The translations under genes were made by a program, and so were the position numbers. A DNA stretch of 20,201 nucleotides from a virus, in IMG/VR virus record IMGVR_UViG_3300042475_002290, positions 1 through 20,201 of that record, one strand, 5' to 3'. Of this stretch, positions 19,157 to 20,201 are shown in pieces; within the stretch, counting starts at the first letter, position 1, and every line of letters begins with the position of its first letter. The notes under the pieces were generated by a model that saw nothing but the letters and a program-made list of their open reading frames with translations, ran no database searches and was not told the origin of the DNA.

Positions 19157-20201
19157 ATGGAAAAATTTGTTCATATTGAATTGACCAATGGGTCAGATCA
19201 CAGTACTGTACGTGGATTAGATGTAAATATTATAGAAGGTCTAGGAGATTCATTTGATACTTTTGTAAATGCAAAAGGATATGTTCCTACAAAAGGAGAC
19301 ACAATATATCTACTTCCGGGAGTTAATATCCCAAGAATGAAACTAAAAGACCTTGCATTGAATCTTGGTATTAGAGTGGTAAGAGATCCGGAAAAAGCTA
19401 CTGTTGTGTTCAGCGGTAAAAGCAGTGTGGGTAAACTAACTACATCTAACTGGTATTATTTTGCAGATGCAAACACTATTCTTGAAAATGTAAAGAAGCT
19501 TTGTAATGATGACTATTACATTGAGAAACTAGAAACAGCAATAGCAAGTACTGGTGCTGAGAGAGTTTGTTCAAATTGGTCAGACATGAGAAATACTCTT
19601 TGTAATGGAAGTATAGATACTTATGAAAGTCAATATTTTTATGGTATTGAACCAGAGTATCAAGAAACATTTGATGCTATTCAGGGTAAACCAATCTATT
19701 GTGAGTCAGAGTTAATTACTAATATTAATGGTGATGATTCTACAATTATAGACTATGATGTGTATAGGCAATTACAAACTATGTTTGAAAGTTCTGATGA
19801 TGACAATCATGTTCTTGCTATGGAAATTATGGCAAACTCTCATTATGAAAAGAGTGTGCTTTATTTACTAATGCTTATAAGTGATTACCAGCATGTAATA
19901 AGCAATACACATACTAAGAACCATGTGAACTTCAAGTCTATGCTTGCTTATTTCAATTGGATTCCGAGAAATATAAGTAGTTTAAATGCTCATCATATTG
20001 TCAAGATTATAGATCAAAAAGGTCTGCTAACTCTAGATATGATTAAAGTATTGTATAAAGAGTATACCAATGATATTCATAGAATGATTTCATATGATGA
20101 GGTCTTTGAGATCAAGGAAGTTACTATTAAACAAGACTATCTTGACAAACTTGGTTTAACATCTTTTAACTTAATTAATCCTGAAGAACTTGAGGTCACA
20201 G
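19157..20201 (+). CDS. Large hypothetical protein, 3'-truncated by window end
   Basis: The frame is open from the ATG at 19157 through the last base (348 codons, no stop). The protein starts MEKFVHIELTNGSDHSTVRG and includes VPTKGDTIYLLPGVNIPRMKLKD, VVRDPEKATVVFSGKSSVGKLTTSNW, and a region rich in acidic residues and Tyr (VYRQLQTMFESSDDDNHVLAMEIM). The second half is helical (HYEKSVLYLLMLISDYQHVI, ITHRMISYDE-like segments). The GKSSVGKLTT stretch looks superficially like a P-loop but does not fit GxxxxGK[ST] well, and no Walker B is seen nearby. I do not recognise the family. It begins a new unit after two hairpins. Confidence 0.75.
   Translation, partial: MEKFVHIELTNGSDHSTVRGLDVNIIEGLGDSFDTFVNAKGYVPTKGDTIYLLPGVNIPRMKLKDLALNLGIRVVRDPEKATVVFSGKSSVGKLTTSNWYYFADANTILENVKKLCNDDYYIEKLETAIASTGAERVCSNWSDMRNTLCNGSIDTYESQYFYGIEPEYQETFDAIQGKPIYCESELITNINGDDSTIIDYDVYRQLQTMFESSDDDNHVLAMEIMANSHYEKSVLYLLMLISDYQHVISNTHTKNHVNFKSMLAYFNWIPRNISSLNAHHIVKIIDQKGLLTLDMIKVLYKEYTNDIHRMISYDEVFEIKEVTIKQDYLDKLGLTSFNLINPEELEVT

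Noticed and set aside
19376-19445. P-loop in the large protein at the right end (GKSSVGKLTT)
   Set aside because: The spacing does not fit a standard Walker A motif and no Walker B acidic strand was found nearby.
1-20201. tRNA genes, CRISPR arrays and insertion sequences
   Set aside because: No cloverleaf-like segments, no regularly spaced direct repeats with spacers, and no transposase ORF or terminal inverted repeats were seen on either strand.

Overview
The window looks like the early/replication half of a double-stranded DNA phage (or prophage) of a Bacteroidota host, probably a Flavobacterium-like or other environmental bacterium. The evidence: the DNA is AT-rich and packed with short genes that abut or overlap. 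Start codons usually follow A-rich leaders rather than Shine-Dalgarno sequences. Signal peptides end in the Bacteroidota-style ...SQ site. A ClpS homologue is of the Bacteroidota type. The gene set (uracil-DNA glycosylase, DnaB-type helicase, Sak4-like ATPase, SSB-like protein, Toprim primase, metallophosphatase, MoxR ATPase plus VWA protein) resembles that of crAss-like and other tailed Bacteroidota phages. This placement is inferred, because no capsid, portal, terminase or tail gene lies in the window.

Layout. 1-2.5 kb: the end of a ParB-like protein, a tiny lipoprotein, an SF2 helicase, a ClpS-like protease adaptor and a small conserved protein. 2.5-4.9 kb: a stand-alone DnaA domain IV protein, then a run of exported proteins (two signal-peptide proteins, a two-helix membrane protein, an RlpA-like double-psi barrel protein) and a cysteine-cluster protein. 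4.9-6.7 kb: a structured leader followed by small phage proteins, split by one textbook terminator. 6.6-8.7 kb: minus-strand genes (small protein, calcineurin-like phosphoesterase, helical protein) mixed with one plus-strand gene. 8.7-14.7 kb: the replication and recombination block (UDG, candidate replisome protein, small membrane protein, DnaB-like helicase, unknown protein, Sak4-like ATPase, SSB-like protein, Toprim primase, GIY-YIG nuclease). 14.7-16.1 kb: small conserved proteins. 16.1-18.4 kb: a VWA/metallopeptidase-like protein and its MoxR-type AAA+ partner. 18.4-19.1 kb: an endonuclease VII-type HNH gene inserted at the 3' end of the MoxR gene. 19.2 kb to the end: a large unidentified protein running off the window.

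The most striking observation is the HNH insertion. The last ten residues of the MoxR protein (NNNVVKMAIQ) recur almost exactly as the last ten residues of the HNH protein (NTNVVKMAIQ). The DNA copies differ at six synonymous third positions and one two-base codon change, lie exactly 636 bp apart and are in the same frame. The likely terminator lies after the HNH copy. This looks like an element that brought a recoded replacement 3' end for its target gene and uses the displaced original end as its own C-terminus. A hairpin enclosing the HNH start codon suggests translational control of the endonuclease. Other points of interest are the phage ClpS, a structured leader with a five-codon mini-ORF that copies the start of the next gene, and GC-clamped hairpins just upstream of start codons. 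No tRNA, rRNA, CRISPR array or insertion sequence was seen.
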